54,994 nucleotides of DNA from an uncultured Coriobacteriales bacterium (GCA_946892075.1 CAMPNZ010000003.1:1-54994), one strand, 5' to 3'. Positions 45,101-53,136 are shown, counted from the stretch's first letter. The notes: generated by a model not told the origin, from the sequence alone. A program made the numbers and translations.

Positions 45101-45655
45101 AGATTCCCGCACGTTAAACGCGTGCGCCAAATCAATAAGGCGGTGGCCTTTCAAGCGGGGTAGCGCAATGCGCGCCAGGTCAAGCGAGTCAATCCACAAG
45201 TTGTGAGCCAATATGCTTCCTGACGGATATTTGCAAAGCAGCGTTTTGTCGAACGCAATATTATGCGCTACAACCGTTGATGCGCCTACGAACTTCACAA
45301 GCCGTTCTACCACTTCATCAGGGGAATCAGCATCGGCAACGTCGTCATTGCTAATATGAGTAAGGTGCTCTATCTCGTAAGAAATCGTTTTGTGCGGTTT
45401 GGCAAATTCAACGAACCAATCAACTACCTGGCCGTTTTCAATGCGCGCGGCGGCAACTTGTATTAAGTCGTCGTAGTCAAGAGACAAGCCCGTTGCTTCG
45501 GTGTCCAACACGACAATGTCAGAGTCAAATTTGCCAAATGAACAGGTGTTTATTAAAGAGGCAAGACCGCTATAACGCTGCACTATTGCTTGATTGGTGC
45601 CATCAAGCAACGCGCGCGCAGCATCAAATGATAGTGTTGTTGTTGTGACTGTCAT
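42152..45655 (-). CDS. dinG: DinG-like helicase with N-terminal DnaQ-like exonuclease
   Basis: 1167 aa. Residues about 45-210 are a DEDDh 3'-5' exonuclease: LDTEATGL (Asp51, Glu53), VVAHNIAFD and HRADDDV. The helicase follows: EAGTGVGKS (Walker A), WIVDEAHD (DEAH), FTSATLS, SFWQGFDAPG and QAVGRLIRK. Cysteines in HYPCLRK, CYKKKCPFYSRC and later CC could bind a 4Fe-4S cluster, as in DinG/XPD. It likely unwinds R-loops or damaged DNA. Low-complexity inserts lie at about 275-310 and 750-880. A perfect parS (43412-43427) is read in frame as VSRET. Confidence 0.92.
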   Translation of the reverse strand: MTVTTTTLSFDAARALLDGTNQAIVQRYSGLASLINTCSFGKFDSDIVVLDTEATGLSLDYDDLIQVAAARIENGQVVDWFVEFAKPHKTISYEIEHLTHISNDDVADADSPDEVVERLVKFVGASTVVAHNIAFDKTLLCKYPSGSILAHNLWIDSLDLARIALPRLKGHRLIDLAHAFNVRESTHRADDDVRTTCTVFRILLAAVCSMPLDLVRYIAQLNTQDFWTTRAVFEEFLAHPPLNTPLHAECVKRNELFHGKDVDAASLAVPLSMKLLVPARVMRKADVDASAGGADAADACGGSGQAPSGASRSSTLDQLTDTPTVIPSQEEIQTAFSASGVMGALYEHYEPRDAQVEMAQTIRDAFQTGANVVIEAGTGVGKSLAYLMPAVLTAHKSKVRIGVATSTNTLLDQIYYNDLPRLNKQMQASGVLPYGFTYAAIKGIVHYPCLRKVENLVHHQPELVELRDGVVSQAPALASLVSFIEQSNGDTVDALKIDKRTIYPSSFTSTSAECYKKKCPFYSRCFYFGAKQAVEDSDIFITNHSLMCCNMAADNAILPLASCWIVDEAHDIELAAREAFTRNISSGALIEMANELTQSSDENIFEKITHTVLKEAPAKHNGLFYHITEARRIAQNFSVHAKEYAQAVKHLLEFDAERSKQYDMTDVWLNTSIRSSDAFNEIAHIVTALYNDCNELLMTLQNIAAALSQEHTAVDLQQELSLYCFALNDALDAMYAFFAPALNVSRETSHTSSDEELESNDDNQAQPARDADVQIGTAPAQTLASDAHATTTDAEPAASAALETLYQKQGAVLHSLQELQALIGTSTSSQESCQSARETSPTATSATTQASADTSSQNFSSQADQPYSTCVGTSDNAVYMAHMHRKKTKYNDVLSVTPLAIASKLENHLYDLSHSVVFTSATLSVNKSLDGFMQTVGLSHVTKPCVHKILNSPYDYNHNMVIYVVRDFPEPNNALYLEALERFLAQVHKAQHGSLLTLFTNRHTMEQCYETVRPVLVEQGMNLLCQKKGSSTKTLRDMFINEKTASLFALKSFWQGFDAPGDTLQGVIIPKLPFGKPNDPLSLERGERDPQAWMHYSLPQAIIETKQAVGRLIRKCDDKGFVIFTDVRLVKKSYGKIFLNSMPTQAIRVLSAQDICNDIYQRRLKNS
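43412..43427. other. parS site inside dinG (perfect)
   Basis: Exact TGTTTCACGTGAAACA, read on the gene strand as VSRET at the edge of a low-complexity insert. A half-like sequence tgtttcacgggc at about 43139 was not counted. Confidence 0.88.
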
Positions 45656-45955
45656 AAAAGCAGCAAGCCCCCCGATAGATTTTTTCTATGATAAAACAAT
45701 TTTGTACGCAAAAATACGAAACACGCGAGGTTCATATAATTAGTTGATTGTATAATTAACTGCTTGTATATATGCATTATCGCACAGATTATGCCAAAAT
45801 GGGGAACGCAAGTGCAGCATGTGGCGCGGCGTTAGTTTCGGCTGGTCATATGCGCAAACGTATGATGGCGCGGGAACGTGGCGCCGCGGATGCGGGTGTG
45901 TTCCTTATCCGAAGCGGCTACACTACCTGCCTGTGAACGTGACGCAAGGAGTATC
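45656..45955. other. Divergent intergenic region
   Basis: Between dinG and the rightward 213-aa gene. The left half is AT-rich (ttgattgtataatt near 45740-45760 could be promoter elements). The right half has ggggaacgcaagtgc and gcgggaacgtggcgc, two more copies of the over-represented motif. No gene was recognised. Confidence 0.5.
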
Positions 45956-46597
45956 ATGAACAACTATTTTGGAGCCTATTATGAGTTTCGCTGCCCCAGC
46001 AAAAAGGATGCAGCTTTTTTGTTGGGCGCCGACACGCTGGTAGGCGATGCGCTTACGATGACGCTGGCTAAGAATAACACGCTGCACCCCCATATCGAGC
46101 TTCATAATAAATACCAAAAGCTTATTGGCGAAATTACCGATGAGCACCTGATAGACCGCATAAAATTAGCGCATGCGGAACATCTAAACGTGTCGTGTTT
46201 GCTTTCATTTGTGGCGTATACCGATCATCCTAATCCGGGCTATTACTGGGGTCACGTGGCACTATTTATCTATGATGCAACAAATAAGGCATATGAAACG
46301 TTCGAAAACACGATTGCTCAAGAACTCAAAAAAGGCGTGCGACCTGATATTTCGTTGTCGCAGGATGGCATACAGCACGTAGAATCTTCAAACGGAACGT
46401 GGGTGCCACGCGGTCGTGTTCCGCTGCCAAAAAAGGAACAAGGAATGGCTCTGATGAAAACGCGGCGCTTGCTGTCTGAGAGCCTTATTGAGCAAGGTCG
46501 GGCGGGCAATAAAGGCTGCTACCTTGTGTCATGGATATTCCTATTAGCGCTGGTAACGCTCATAATTTTGGGTATTAAGTCGCTTGGATGGTTCTAA
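45956..46597 (+). CDS. Tail-anchored hypothetical protein
   Basis: 213 aa. Start chosen at MNNYFGAYYEF, with AAGGAG 4 nt upstream. The first 180 residues are soluble and mixed alpha/beta in look (YEFRCPSKKDAAFLLGADTL, then HLIDRIKLAHAEHLNVSCLLSFVAYTD, and GYYWGHVALFIYDATNKAY). A single helix ends the protein (VSWIFLLALVTLIILGIKSL), so it is probably anchored with the bulk in the cytoplasm. I do not recognise a family. It is transcribed alone. Confidence 0.7.
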   Translation: MNNYFGAYYEFRCPSKKDAAFLLGADTLVGDALTMTLAKNNTLHPHIELHNKYQKLIGEITDEHLIDRIKLAHAEHLNVSCLLSFVAYTDHPNPGYYWGHVALFIYDATNKAYETFENTIAQELKKGVRPDISLSQDGIQHVESSNGTWVPRGRVPLPKKEQGMALMKTRRLLSESLIEQGRAGNKGCYLVSWIFLLALVTLIILGIKSLGWF

Positions 46598-47002
46598 CGC
46601 ACAACCGTTTTACTGCCTTGTGCCGTTTACTGCCTTGCGCCATTGCGCGCATCGAGCGCACAACATCGCGCAATCATGTGTGGCTTTGCAAATCGTCAAA
46701 ATCCATAGAATACTTCTGCCAGTGACTCAATTCCGTGTTCTTTGATTTCAGTCACTTTTTGGGCAGGATATAACAATGCAAAGTGTGATCCATATTGCGC
46801 GTTTGAGCAGGGCACAGACGGATAAAATGTTGTAGCTGAATGTGCATAGCCGAAATACGTGCGGACGAATACGTATAGCCGAATGCTGCAGACGAATACA
46901 CGTAGCCGAATACATATAACCGAATACGTGTAGTTCGGTTATCGACCCATAAAATATGCAGACGACATGCGCACATAAAGCGTAAATAGCTGGCGTGGTG
47001 TG
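46598..47002. other. Convergent intergenic region with repeats
   Basis: It starts with ccgttttactgccttgtg / ccgtttactgccttgcg duplicated at 46605-46640. AGTGACT and AGTCACT (about 46722-46756) can pair and are followed by tttt, a weak terminator candidate. The 14-bp array at 46837-46934 follows. No gene was recognised. Confidence 0.6.
46837..46934. repeat. Seven 13-15-bp tandem repeats
   Basis: Consecutive units tgaatgtgcatagc, cgaaatacgtgcgga, cgaatacgtatagc, cgaatgctgcaga, cgaatacacgtagc, cgaatacatataac and cgaatacgtgtagt. There are no unique spacers, so this is a minisatellite and not a CRISPR array. Confidence 0.88.
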
Positions 47003-47947
47003 CTATTTATTCGCTTTCGCGTCAAGGGCAAACTCGATAAGCTTCATGCACAATGTGGGAAAATCAAGTCCGTACACGCGCGCGGCATCTGGCAATAAGG
47101 ATGTTTGTGTCATACCGGGTATCGTATTGGTTTCCAACAGCCAAAAAGCACCGCGTTCGTCTCTTAAAATGTCGGTACGCGACATACCGCTGCATCCCAA
47201 TGCACGATGAGCACGAACAGCCAAATCTTGCACCGCTTTCGTGTCCTGTTCACTTAGCCGAGCAGGGCAAATGTGCTGCGATCCCGCAGGTGCGTACTTC
47301 GACTCAAAATCGTAGAAAGCATGCTTCGGGATAATCTCTATGACAGGCAAGGCAAACGGTTCGTCATTACCAAGGACTGCAACCGTTAATTCTGTGCCTT
47401 TAATGAACTGTTCAACTAAAATATGGTCGTCCATTGCAAAACAGGCAGCTATTTTTTCGTCCATCTCCTCTTTTGAATGAACAATATACACGCCAAGTGC
47501 GCTTCCTTCAGTGGTTGCCTTTACCACACATGGAAAACCAAAGTCACGTGCAAGTGCATCAACGTCATACGGATGACCACGGAACAGTGTTTGTGAGTGG
47601 GGCGTTGGCAGGTTATGGCTTATGTACTGGGCTTTTGCACGCGATTTATCCATGGCAAGTGCACTTGCTAGCACGCCAGGGCCGGTATAGGGCAGCTGAG
47701 CATACTCAAGGAAGCCTTGAATGGTACCGTCTTCGCCGCCTTTACCATGAAGGCACAGAAAAGCAACATCAAATGGATTATTTAACAGCGTTGTAAGCGT
47801 CTCTCGATCGGCTGGGTCAAGCACCGTTACCGCACAACCCGCCGTGCGAAGCGCTTGTGCAGCACTCTTTCCGGAAGCCTTTGAAATCTCTTTTTCACCG
47901 CTGTTACCACCACATAATAAAGCGACGTTGTACGTTGGTGAACCCAT
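47003..47947 (-). CDS. ddl: D-alanine-D-alanine ligase
   Basis: A 314-aa ATP-grasp enzyme that makes D-Ala-D-Ala for peptidoglycan. VALLCGGNSGEKEIS at the N-terminus, CLHGKGGEDGTIQGFLEYAQLPYTGPGVLASALAMDK in pattern, FPCVVKATTEGSALGV and RTDILRDERGAFWLLETNTIPGMT are characteristic. The ligase has YTGPG in the omega loop, the form with Tyr that is typical of D-Ala-specific enzymes. Start chosen at MGSPTYN, 6 nt after AAAGG; the longer frame has no such site. A perfect parS lies 113 bp upstream. Confidence 0.95.
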   Translation of the reverse strand: MGSPTYNVALLCGGNSGEKEISKASGKSAAQALRTAGCAVTVLDPADRETLTTLLNNPFDVAFLCLHGKGGEDGTIQGFLEYAQLPYTGPGVLASALAMDKSRAKAQYISHNLPTPHSQTLFRGHPYDVDALARDFGFPCVVKATTEGSALGVYIVHSKEEMDEKIAACFAMDDHILVEQFIKGTELTVAVLGNDEPFALPVIEIIPKHAFYDFESKYAPAGSQHICPARLSEQDTKAVQDLAVRAHRALGCSGMSRTDILRDERGAFWLLETNTIPGMTQTSLLPDAARVYGLDFPTLCMKLIEFALDAKANK

Positions 47948-48059
47948 ATGCATCCTTTCAAAACCGCGCATATCTATCTGCTGCAAATCCTACCTACTGC
48001 ATCCCTACGTGCCGCAACAAAACATGATGTGCAGCACAGCATCGTTGTTGTAATAAGAA

Positions 48060-48075
48060 TGTTTCACGTGAAACA
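48060..48075. other. parS site between ddl and rlmN (perfect)
   Basis: Exact TGTTTCACGTGAAACA, ending 13 bp before the rlmN -10 box, that is where the -35 region would be. Confidence 0.9.
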
Positions 48076-48088
48076 ACGTGTTCTCTAT

Positions 48089-48094
48089 TATAAT
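48089..48094 (+). promoter_or_regulatory. -10 box of rlmN, probably giving a leaderless mRNA
   Basis: A perfect TATAAT is followed after 7 nt by the ATG at 48102, so transcription should begin at or next to the start codon. No ribosome site exists before this ATG. No TTGACA-like -35 is seen; that position is covered by parS. Confidence 0.65.
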
Positions 48095-48101
48095 ACTCAC
48101 T

Positions 48102-49133
48102 ATGCATACAACACTAAAACAATTTACCCTTAACGAGTTGCAAGAGCTGCTCCTTACCGAAGGCGAGAAAAAATTTCGTGCAACACAAATTTTTGACTGG
48201 CTTTATAAGCAGCACGTATCGTCTTATGACGAAATGCGCAATATTTCGCAACGCACGAAAAGCATCCTTGCAAAGCAGTATCCGTTTACGTATCCCTCAC
48301 TTGAACACAAGCAAGTTTCTGCAGATGGCACGCGAAAATACCTGCTTCGTTTATTTGACGACGTGCTGGTAGAAACCGTTGGCATCCCTTCTGCAAACAA
48401 TAAGCTTACCGTATGTTGCTCAAGCCAGGCAGGATGTGCCATGGCGTGCGCGTTTTGCGCAACCGGCAAGCAAGGGCTTATTCGCAATTTATACCTTGGC
48501 GAAATAGTCGACCAAATCAATGTTGTTGCCGACGATTTCAGACAGCGCGTAAGCAATATTGTTGTGATGGGGCAAGGCGAGCCGTTCGCAAATTATCAGG
48601 CGGTTATCCAGGCGCTCCACATTTTGAACAACAGCCGATACAATGATATTGGAGCACGTCATATAACCATATCTACCTGCGGAATTGTTCCCAATATCAA
48701 GAAATTAGCCCACGAAGGGATGCAATACACGCTTGCGGTGTCGCTACACAGTGCAATCCAGCGCACACGCAACGAAATTATGCCCCGTGTTACTCAATTT
48801 CCCCTTACCGATCTTAAAGATGCGCTTGAATATTATACGCGAACCACCAACAGACGAGTATCGCTGGAATATGCGCTCATAAAAGATGTAAACGACTCAG
48901 CCGAACACTTGCGGGCGCTGTGTTCCTTTTGCAACAATTTCCTTTGCCACGTGAATATCATCATGCTCAATAAGATTGAAAACTCGCCCTTTGCCCCGGT
49001 ATCTGAAAGTGTGCGCAGGTTGTGGCTCCAAGAGCTGGAAAACCACAATATTCCTGCAACAGCACGCCGTTCACGCGGTGCAGATATCGATGGAGCATGC
49101 GGGCAACTGGCGCGCAGCTATAAGCAATCTTAG
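48102..49133 (+). CDS. rlmN: 23S rRNA (adenine2503-C2)-methyltransferase, radical SAM
   Basis: A 343-aa RlmN/Cfr-family enzyme that methylates A2503 of 23S rRNA and A37 of some tRNAs. It has the radical-SAM motif CAMACAFC, VMGQGEPFANYQAV, TISTCGIVPNI, LAVSLHS and the C-terminal methyl-carrying cysteine in RRSRGADIDGACGQL. Length is normal for RlmN; Cfr resistance enzymes are close relatives, but the motifs and position favour the housekeeping form. The start at 48102 is the first ATG and probably heads a leaderless message; a GTG at 48078 is the alternative. Confidence 0.95.
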   Translation: MHTTLKQFTLNELQELLLTEGEKKFRATQIFDWLYKQHVSSYDEMRNISQRTKSILAKQYPFTYPSLEHKQVSADGTRKYLLRLFDDVLVETVGIPSANNKLTVCCSSQAGCAMACAFCATGKQGLIRNLYLGEIVDQINVVADDFRQRVSNIVVMGQGEPFANYQAVIQALHILNNSRYNDIGARHITISTCGIVPNIKKLAHEGMQYTLAVSLHSAIQRTRNEIMPRVTQFPLTDLKDALEYYTRTTNRRVSLEYALIKDVNDSAEHLRALCSFCNNFLCHVNIIMLNKIENSPFAPVSESVRRLWLQELENHNIPATARRSRGADIDGACGQLARSYKQS

Positions 49134-49259
49134 CTGCGCAACACCCTTAACCATAAAACGAGCTTAGTTGCACAATAGTCTAAGCCACACAACAAGCTTG
49201 GCCACGAAATACACTTAACCGCGAAATATACTTAGCAGCAGATGAACTTAACTGCGCGG
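49129..49259. repeat. 17-bp degenerate tandem array from the rlmN stop to the parB stop
   Basis: Units of 17 bp follow one another: cttagctgcgcaacacc, cttaaccataaaacgag, cttagttgcacaatagt, ctaagccacacaacaag, cttggccacgaaataca, cttaaccgcgaaatata, then a 16-bp and a partial unit. The first holds the rlmN stop codon and the last the parB stop codon, so the array fills the whole convergent gap. Confidence 0.85.
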
Positions 49260-50588
49260 TTTGCTCTCCTTAAGCATATCAACAATGCGATTAAGCTCAG
49301 ATTCATCGCCAAACTCTATTTCAATTTTGTTTTTGCCTTTGACGGTTTTTACCCGCACGTTTGTGGCAAGCATTTTGCGCAAATTACGTGCCGCAAGCTT
49401 AAATGACTTCGGGGTAGGAACACGCACAACATGCTCTTGAGCCGTTATTTTGCCAGATAGCAGGCGCGCAAGCGCTTCTGTTTCTCGTACGCTTAAATTG
49501 TCGCGCATTAAACGTTCAGTTAGTTTTTTCTGTGCGTCTTTATCGTGAATTGATAAAATAGCGCGCGCGTGGCCTGCAGAAATTTTGTCTTCGTACAACA
49601 ATTTTTGGGCGTCTTCCGGCAAATCGAGCAAGCGCAAAGCGTTGGCGATAGTTGAGCGTCCTTTCGATACCGCTTGCGCAACCTCTACCTGCGTCATCCC
49701 TTTTTCTTCCATTAAACGGCGGTATCCATACGCTTCTTCGATAGGGTTCAAATCTGAACGCTGAATATTTTCGATAAGCGCCAGCTCAATAATGTCATGG
49801 TCATTCGTTTGTTTTACATGTGCCGGAATAGTTTTCAGCCCTGCAAGCTGCGATGCTTGATAGCGCCTTTCACCAGCAATTATTTTATATTTACCATCAG
49901 AAAGCGGCTGTACCAAAATAGGCTGCAAAACACCATGCGCCTTGATAGAGTCGGCAAGTTCTTGCAGCTCATCTTTTTGAAAGCGCGTGCGAGGCTGCTG
50001 CGGATTTACTTCTATCTGGGACAATGCCAGCTCTGTAATAAGCTGCGCGGCGGCGCCTTTCGTTGCGTCTCCAGCCGTTTCTTCCAAGCCTGTGCGCGAT
50101 GCGCTTACAGCGTTTGTTTGAGCTGGTGCGGGTGACGCAGAAGGCGCTTGTGCAGGCGCTGCGGAAGCTGTCGCTACGGATGCAGATTTACTGCTTTCAC
50201 GAGCCACAATATCGGCAACTCGTTGTTCGTCGCTGCGTTCTTGCGCAATGCGAGCAGCCTCGCGTTGTTGAGTATCAGATTGATGTGCACTATCCGTCTG
50301 CTCCGTGCGCGGACGCGCTGCAGCCGCAGATGATGCGCCCACTTCTCGCGTTGAAATACTTTTGATATGAACATCGCTATCGGGCACTAATTCGTCCTCC
50401 AACAACGCCTCTTGAGGCTTTTCTTGGTCGATGGACGCATTCTTATGATGCTCTTGAGGCTGAGGAGCCTGTTTGTTTGTTGTAACAGTAAATCTGTTGG
50501 CAGGCTTTTCTTGTGGCGCAGCCTCCATTGATAAGCCTCCAAGAAGTGCATTTAAGCCTCTTCCAAGGCCACCTTTATTTCTAGCCAC
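49248..50588 (-). CDS. parB: Chromosome-partitioning protein ParB (Spo0J family)
   Basis: A 446-aa DNA-binding CTPase that loads on parS and recruits condensin. N-terminal GLGRGLNALLGG is followed by a low-complexity insert of about 150 residues (25-180), far longer than usual. Then come the core motifs GERR (239-242) and ENIQR (273-277) that bind CTP, the helix-turn-helix (299-320, TQVEVAQAVSKGRSTIANAL) that reads parS, and a C-terminal dimer domain. Its start overlaps the parA stop by 8 bp. Nine candidate parS sites lie in this window. Confidence 0.96.
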   Translation of the reverse strand: MARNKGGLGRGLNALLGGLSMEAAPQEKPANRFTVTTNKQAPQPQEHHKNASIDQEKPQEALLEDELVPDSDVHIKSISTREVGASSAAAARPRTEQTDSAHQSDTQQREAARIAQERSDEQRVADIVARESSKSASVATASAAPAQAPSASPAPAQTNAVSASRTGLEETAGDATKGAAAQLITELALSQIEVNPQQPRTRFQKDELQELADSIKAHGVLQPILVQPLSDGKYKIIAGERRYQASQLAGLKTIPAHVKQTNDHDIIELALIENIQRSDLNPIEEAYGYRRLMEEKGMTQVEVAQAVSKGRSTIANALRLLDLPEDAQKLLYEDKISAGHARAILSIHDKDAQKKLTERLMRDNLSVRETEALARLLSGKITAQEHVVRVPTPKSFKLAARNLRKMLATNVRVKTVKGKNKIEIEFGDESELNRIVDMLKESKPRS

Positions 50589-51582
50589 GAGTAATCACTT
50601 CCTTTGCAAGAGCAGTGTACGATTCAGCACCGCGCCCATGAGGATCATATTCCGTTATGGGTAAGCCATAACTAGGCGCCTCTGATAATTTAACCGTACG
50701 CGGAATAATAGTTTCAAAAACCTGCTTTCCAAAAAAGCCGCGCACTTCTTTAGCAACTTGACGCGCAAGCATAGTGCGTCCGTCATACATCGTTAGCAAA
50801 ATGCCGAAAATATCAAGCGACGGATTGAGGCGGCTTTTAACGCGCTTCATCGAGTCGAGCAATTTCGTAACGCCTTCAAGTGCATAAAATTCACACTGAA
50901 TAGGAATGATCAGCTTGTCGGATGCAACAAGGGCATTTACCGTTAATAATCCCAGCGAAGGCGGACAATCAATTAAAATGTAATCGTATTTCCCGCGCAA
51001 TGCACCTAAGGTATCCTTAAGCCTGTTCTCGCGCGCCATTTCTGACACAAGCTCCACTTCCGCGCCTGCTAAATTGATTGTTGCAGGAATAAGATCAAGC
51101 CCTGTTGCTACATCAGGAATAATAACCTCTTGCAGAGGGGTATCGTTCAGCAACAAATCGTACATACAACGTGCAATTTCACCTTTGTCGATACCGAGCC
51201 CACTGGTAGCGTTTCCCTGTGGATCTAAATCGACTAGCAATACCTGTTTGCCGGCACTACCTAACGCCGCTGCCAAATTTACCGCAGTCGTCGATTTGCC
51301 TACGCCACCTTTTTGGTTGATAATTCCTAAAATTTTCGTTTGACCAATAACATGAGTTACCGGCATCTTTTCAGAAAATGGCTTGATTTCCCTATACGCT
51401 GGTGCCTTTTCTTCCTGCTCTACAGCTTCACGCTCAACAACTTCAATCGAATCTATTTTCATATCTTCGTCAACAAGTAATGAGTCGTGCGAGTTATCTG
51501 TAAGCGCTGTTTGGTCAGTTGTGTTATCAGCTTGTGTTTCTTGCTTCTTTTTTTGATGTCGAAAGCTGTTAAATAATCCCAC
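50581..51582 (-). CDS. parA: Chromosome-partitioning ATPase ParA (Soj family)
   Basis: A 333-aa ParA ATPase. The deviant Walker A KGGVGKSTT (91-99), DLDPQGNATSGLG and DCPPSLGLLTVNAL are complete, and ParB stimulates its ATPase. The first 80 residues are an acidic, Gln/Asp-rich extension not found in the minimal Soj protein. It starts with GTG, behind AAAGGAG. A -10 box with a perfect parS in the spacer lies about 25 bp upstream of the start codon. Confidence 0.96.
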   Translation of the reverse strand: MGLFNSFRHQKKKQETQADNTTDQTALTDNSHDSLLVDEDMKIDSIEVVEREAVEQEEKAPAYREIKPFSEKMPVTHVIGQTKILGIINQKGGVGKSTTAVNLAAALGSAGKQVLLVDLDPQGNATSGLGIDKGEIARCMYDLLLNDTPLQEVIIPDVATGLDLIPATINLAGAEVELVSEMARENRLKDTLGALRGKYDYILIDCPPSLGLLTVNALVASDKLIIPIQCEFYALEGVTKLLDSMKRVKSRLNPSLDIFGILLTMYDGRTMLARQVAKEVRGFFGKQVFETIIPRTVKLSEAPSYGLPITEYDPHGRGAESYTALAKEVITRG

Positions 51583-51605
51583 CGAAGCTCCTTTCGCTTA
51601 TGACT

Positions 51606-51611
51606 AGTATA
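51606..51611 (-). promoter_or_regulatory. -10 box of parA, with parS in the spacer
   Basis: On the minus strand TATACT (51606-51611) is a good -10. The parS site at 51615-51630 fills the spacer upstream, and the -35 is weak. ParB bound there would block RNA polymerase. Confidence 0.6.
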
Positions 51612-51614
51612 CCT

Positions 51615-51630
51615 TGTTTCACGTGAAACA
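51615..51630. other. parS site upstream of parA (perfect)
   Basis: Exact TGTTTCACGTGAAACA, 33 bp upstream of the parA start codon and within its likely promoter. Confidence 0.92.
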
Positions 51631-51771
51631 CTTGTCTTTAAATTGCAGCGGATAAGGCGCGCGTCATGAATAAATGTGCGCACCCTGCACTACAACGTAT
51701 CGTGTACTATTGTACTTATTCTTATTCTAAAAAAATATCCTTATTTACCTAATAAAAACATCAAATAAAGC

Positions 51772-52497
51772 TTATAAGGGGTGCTTTTGTGCGAAGCCAT
51801 TCAAACGCGGCAGCGCGATGCGTGCTTTATGAGTTTTTTGAAAGACTATCAGTGTTCTTTGAGTTTGGTTATCAGACAGCATAAACCTTTGCGAAAATAT
51901 TTGAGTAAGACCCAAGGTACGCGCTACATCAGCACTATGGTCAAGCTCTTGCCCAGACATTTGCGCCTTATAGCAAATAAGCCAGCCGCCGCGTGCAAGA
52001 AGCGGAGTGGCAAATTCCATCAATACCGAAGTTTGTGACAACGCGCGTGCGGTAACAACAGCGAATGCGTCCTTATACCTTGTCGGCAGCGTTTCAATTC
52101 TTTCAGAAACAGCACTCACATAATCGTCTATTTGCAACTGTTGCAAAAACCCGTTCAGCGCCTTAACTTTCTTTTGGCGCGCGTCCACAAGAACCGTGTT
52201 TCGCTTCGTAGCAAGAGCAAGGGGAATACCAGGAAAGCCTGCTCCTGTTCCCATATCAAGATATGGACCTTCAGGAGCGCGCTCAAGAAGCGGCAGAGCG
52301 GTAAGAGAGTCCTCCACGTGAAGCAACATGCCTTCTTCAAAGGTATCAATGCGAGTAAGATTCAGCACTTTATTCGTTTCAATAACCATGCGCAGATGGT
52401 TTTGACACGCTTGCAACACCGCACGTGGTACGTGCAACACGCCTGCTTGAATAGCAACATTTTCAAGAGGTTCTAAAGAGCGGTTTTGAGCATGCAT
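51772..52497 (-). CDS. rsmG: 16S rRNA (guanine527-N7)-methyltransferase
   Basis: A 241-aa SAM-dependent enzyme (GidB). The SAM loop YLDMGTGAGFPGIPLAL, then NTVLVDARQKKVKALN and VVTARALSQTSVLMEFATPLL are diagnostic. Its place between jag and parA is standard near bacterial origins. The ribosome site before MHAQN is weak. Loss of this enzyme gives low-level streptomycin resistance in other bacteria; here it looks intact. Confidence 0.95.
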   Translation of the reverse strand: MHAQNRSLEPLENVAIQAGVLHVPRAVLQACQNHLRMVIETNKVLNLTRIDTFEEGMLLHVEDSLTALPLLERAPEGPYLDMGTGAGFPGIPLALATKRNTVLVDARQKKVKALNGFLQQLQIDDYVSAVSERIETLPTRYKDAFAVVTARALSQTSVLMEFATPLLARGGWLICYKAQMSGQELDHSADVARTLGLTQIFSQRFMLSDNQTQRTLIVFQKTHKARIALPRLNGFAQKHPL

Positions 52498-52539
52498 GCT
52501 ATCTATACCAATGCTATGATGGCGAATTCATGCCGCGCG

Positions 52540-53121
52540 CTAAAATTTTACCGGCTTAATAACAATGTGACGACCGGCACCCGAACCTTCTGAGTTGGTA
52601 GACAGTTTCTTGTTGTCACGCAACACCATATGTATAATGCGACGCTCATATGCGTTCATAGGGCGCAGGGCAAATGCCTTCTTATAACGAAGCGCCTTTT
52701 GCGCAGTTGACAAAGCAAGACGCTCGAGTTTTTCGCGTTGGCGGTTTTTATAGCCCTCAATGTCAACAATAACAGGAAAACGGAAGCCAATTTTGCGAAC
52801 CGTAATAGCTGAAACAATGTGCTGAAGTGCATCGAGTGTTTTTCCATGACGGCCAATTAACACCGCCAAGTTGTTGCCTGTGATGTCCAGAATGAGTTCG
52901 CCTTCATCGCCGCTGTACTCATCGATAGTAACTTCTCCAACATCAAAAAATTGCAGCAGATCCTTCAAAATGACAATAGCGGTATCCGCAATTTCATCAA
53001 GCTGTTCGTCGGTGAGTTCTTGAATCGAATTCTCTTCGTCAATGTCGGCCGCTTCCTCAAGAACATCGTCTTCAAAGTACTCTTGCGCTTCCTCGCAATA
53101 ATCCTCAGATTGTTCATCCAT
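52540..53121 (-). CDS. jag: RNA-binding protein Jag/KhpB (KH and R3H domains)
   Basis: A 193-aa protein. An acidic N-terminus (YCEEAQEYFEDDVLEE) replaces the usual Jag-N domain. It is followed by a KH domain (LAVLIGRHGKTLDALQHIVS) and an R3H domain (RPMNAYERRIIHMVLRD). KhpB with KhpA binds many transcripts and affects cell elongation in Gram-positive bacteria. Start chosen at MDEQSEDY, 7 nt after AAGGGG; a longer frame would read through the parS site. The gene sits between yidC and rsmG, as usual. Confidence 0.92.
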   Translation of the reverse strand: MDEQSEDYCEEAQEYFEDDVLEEAADIDEENSIQELTDEQLDEIADTAIVILKDLLQFFDVGEVTIDEYSGDEGELILDITGNNLAVLIGRHGKTLDALQHIVSAITVRKIGFRFPVIVDIEGYKNRQREKLERLALSTAQKALRYKKAFALRPMNAYERRIIHMVLRDNKKLSTNSEGSGAGRHIVIKPVKF

Positions 53122-53136
53122 AGTAGTTCCCCTTAA

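Noticed and set aside
46837..46934. CRISPR array
   Set aside because: Units are 13-15 bp and contiguous with no unique spacers, and no cas genes are near.
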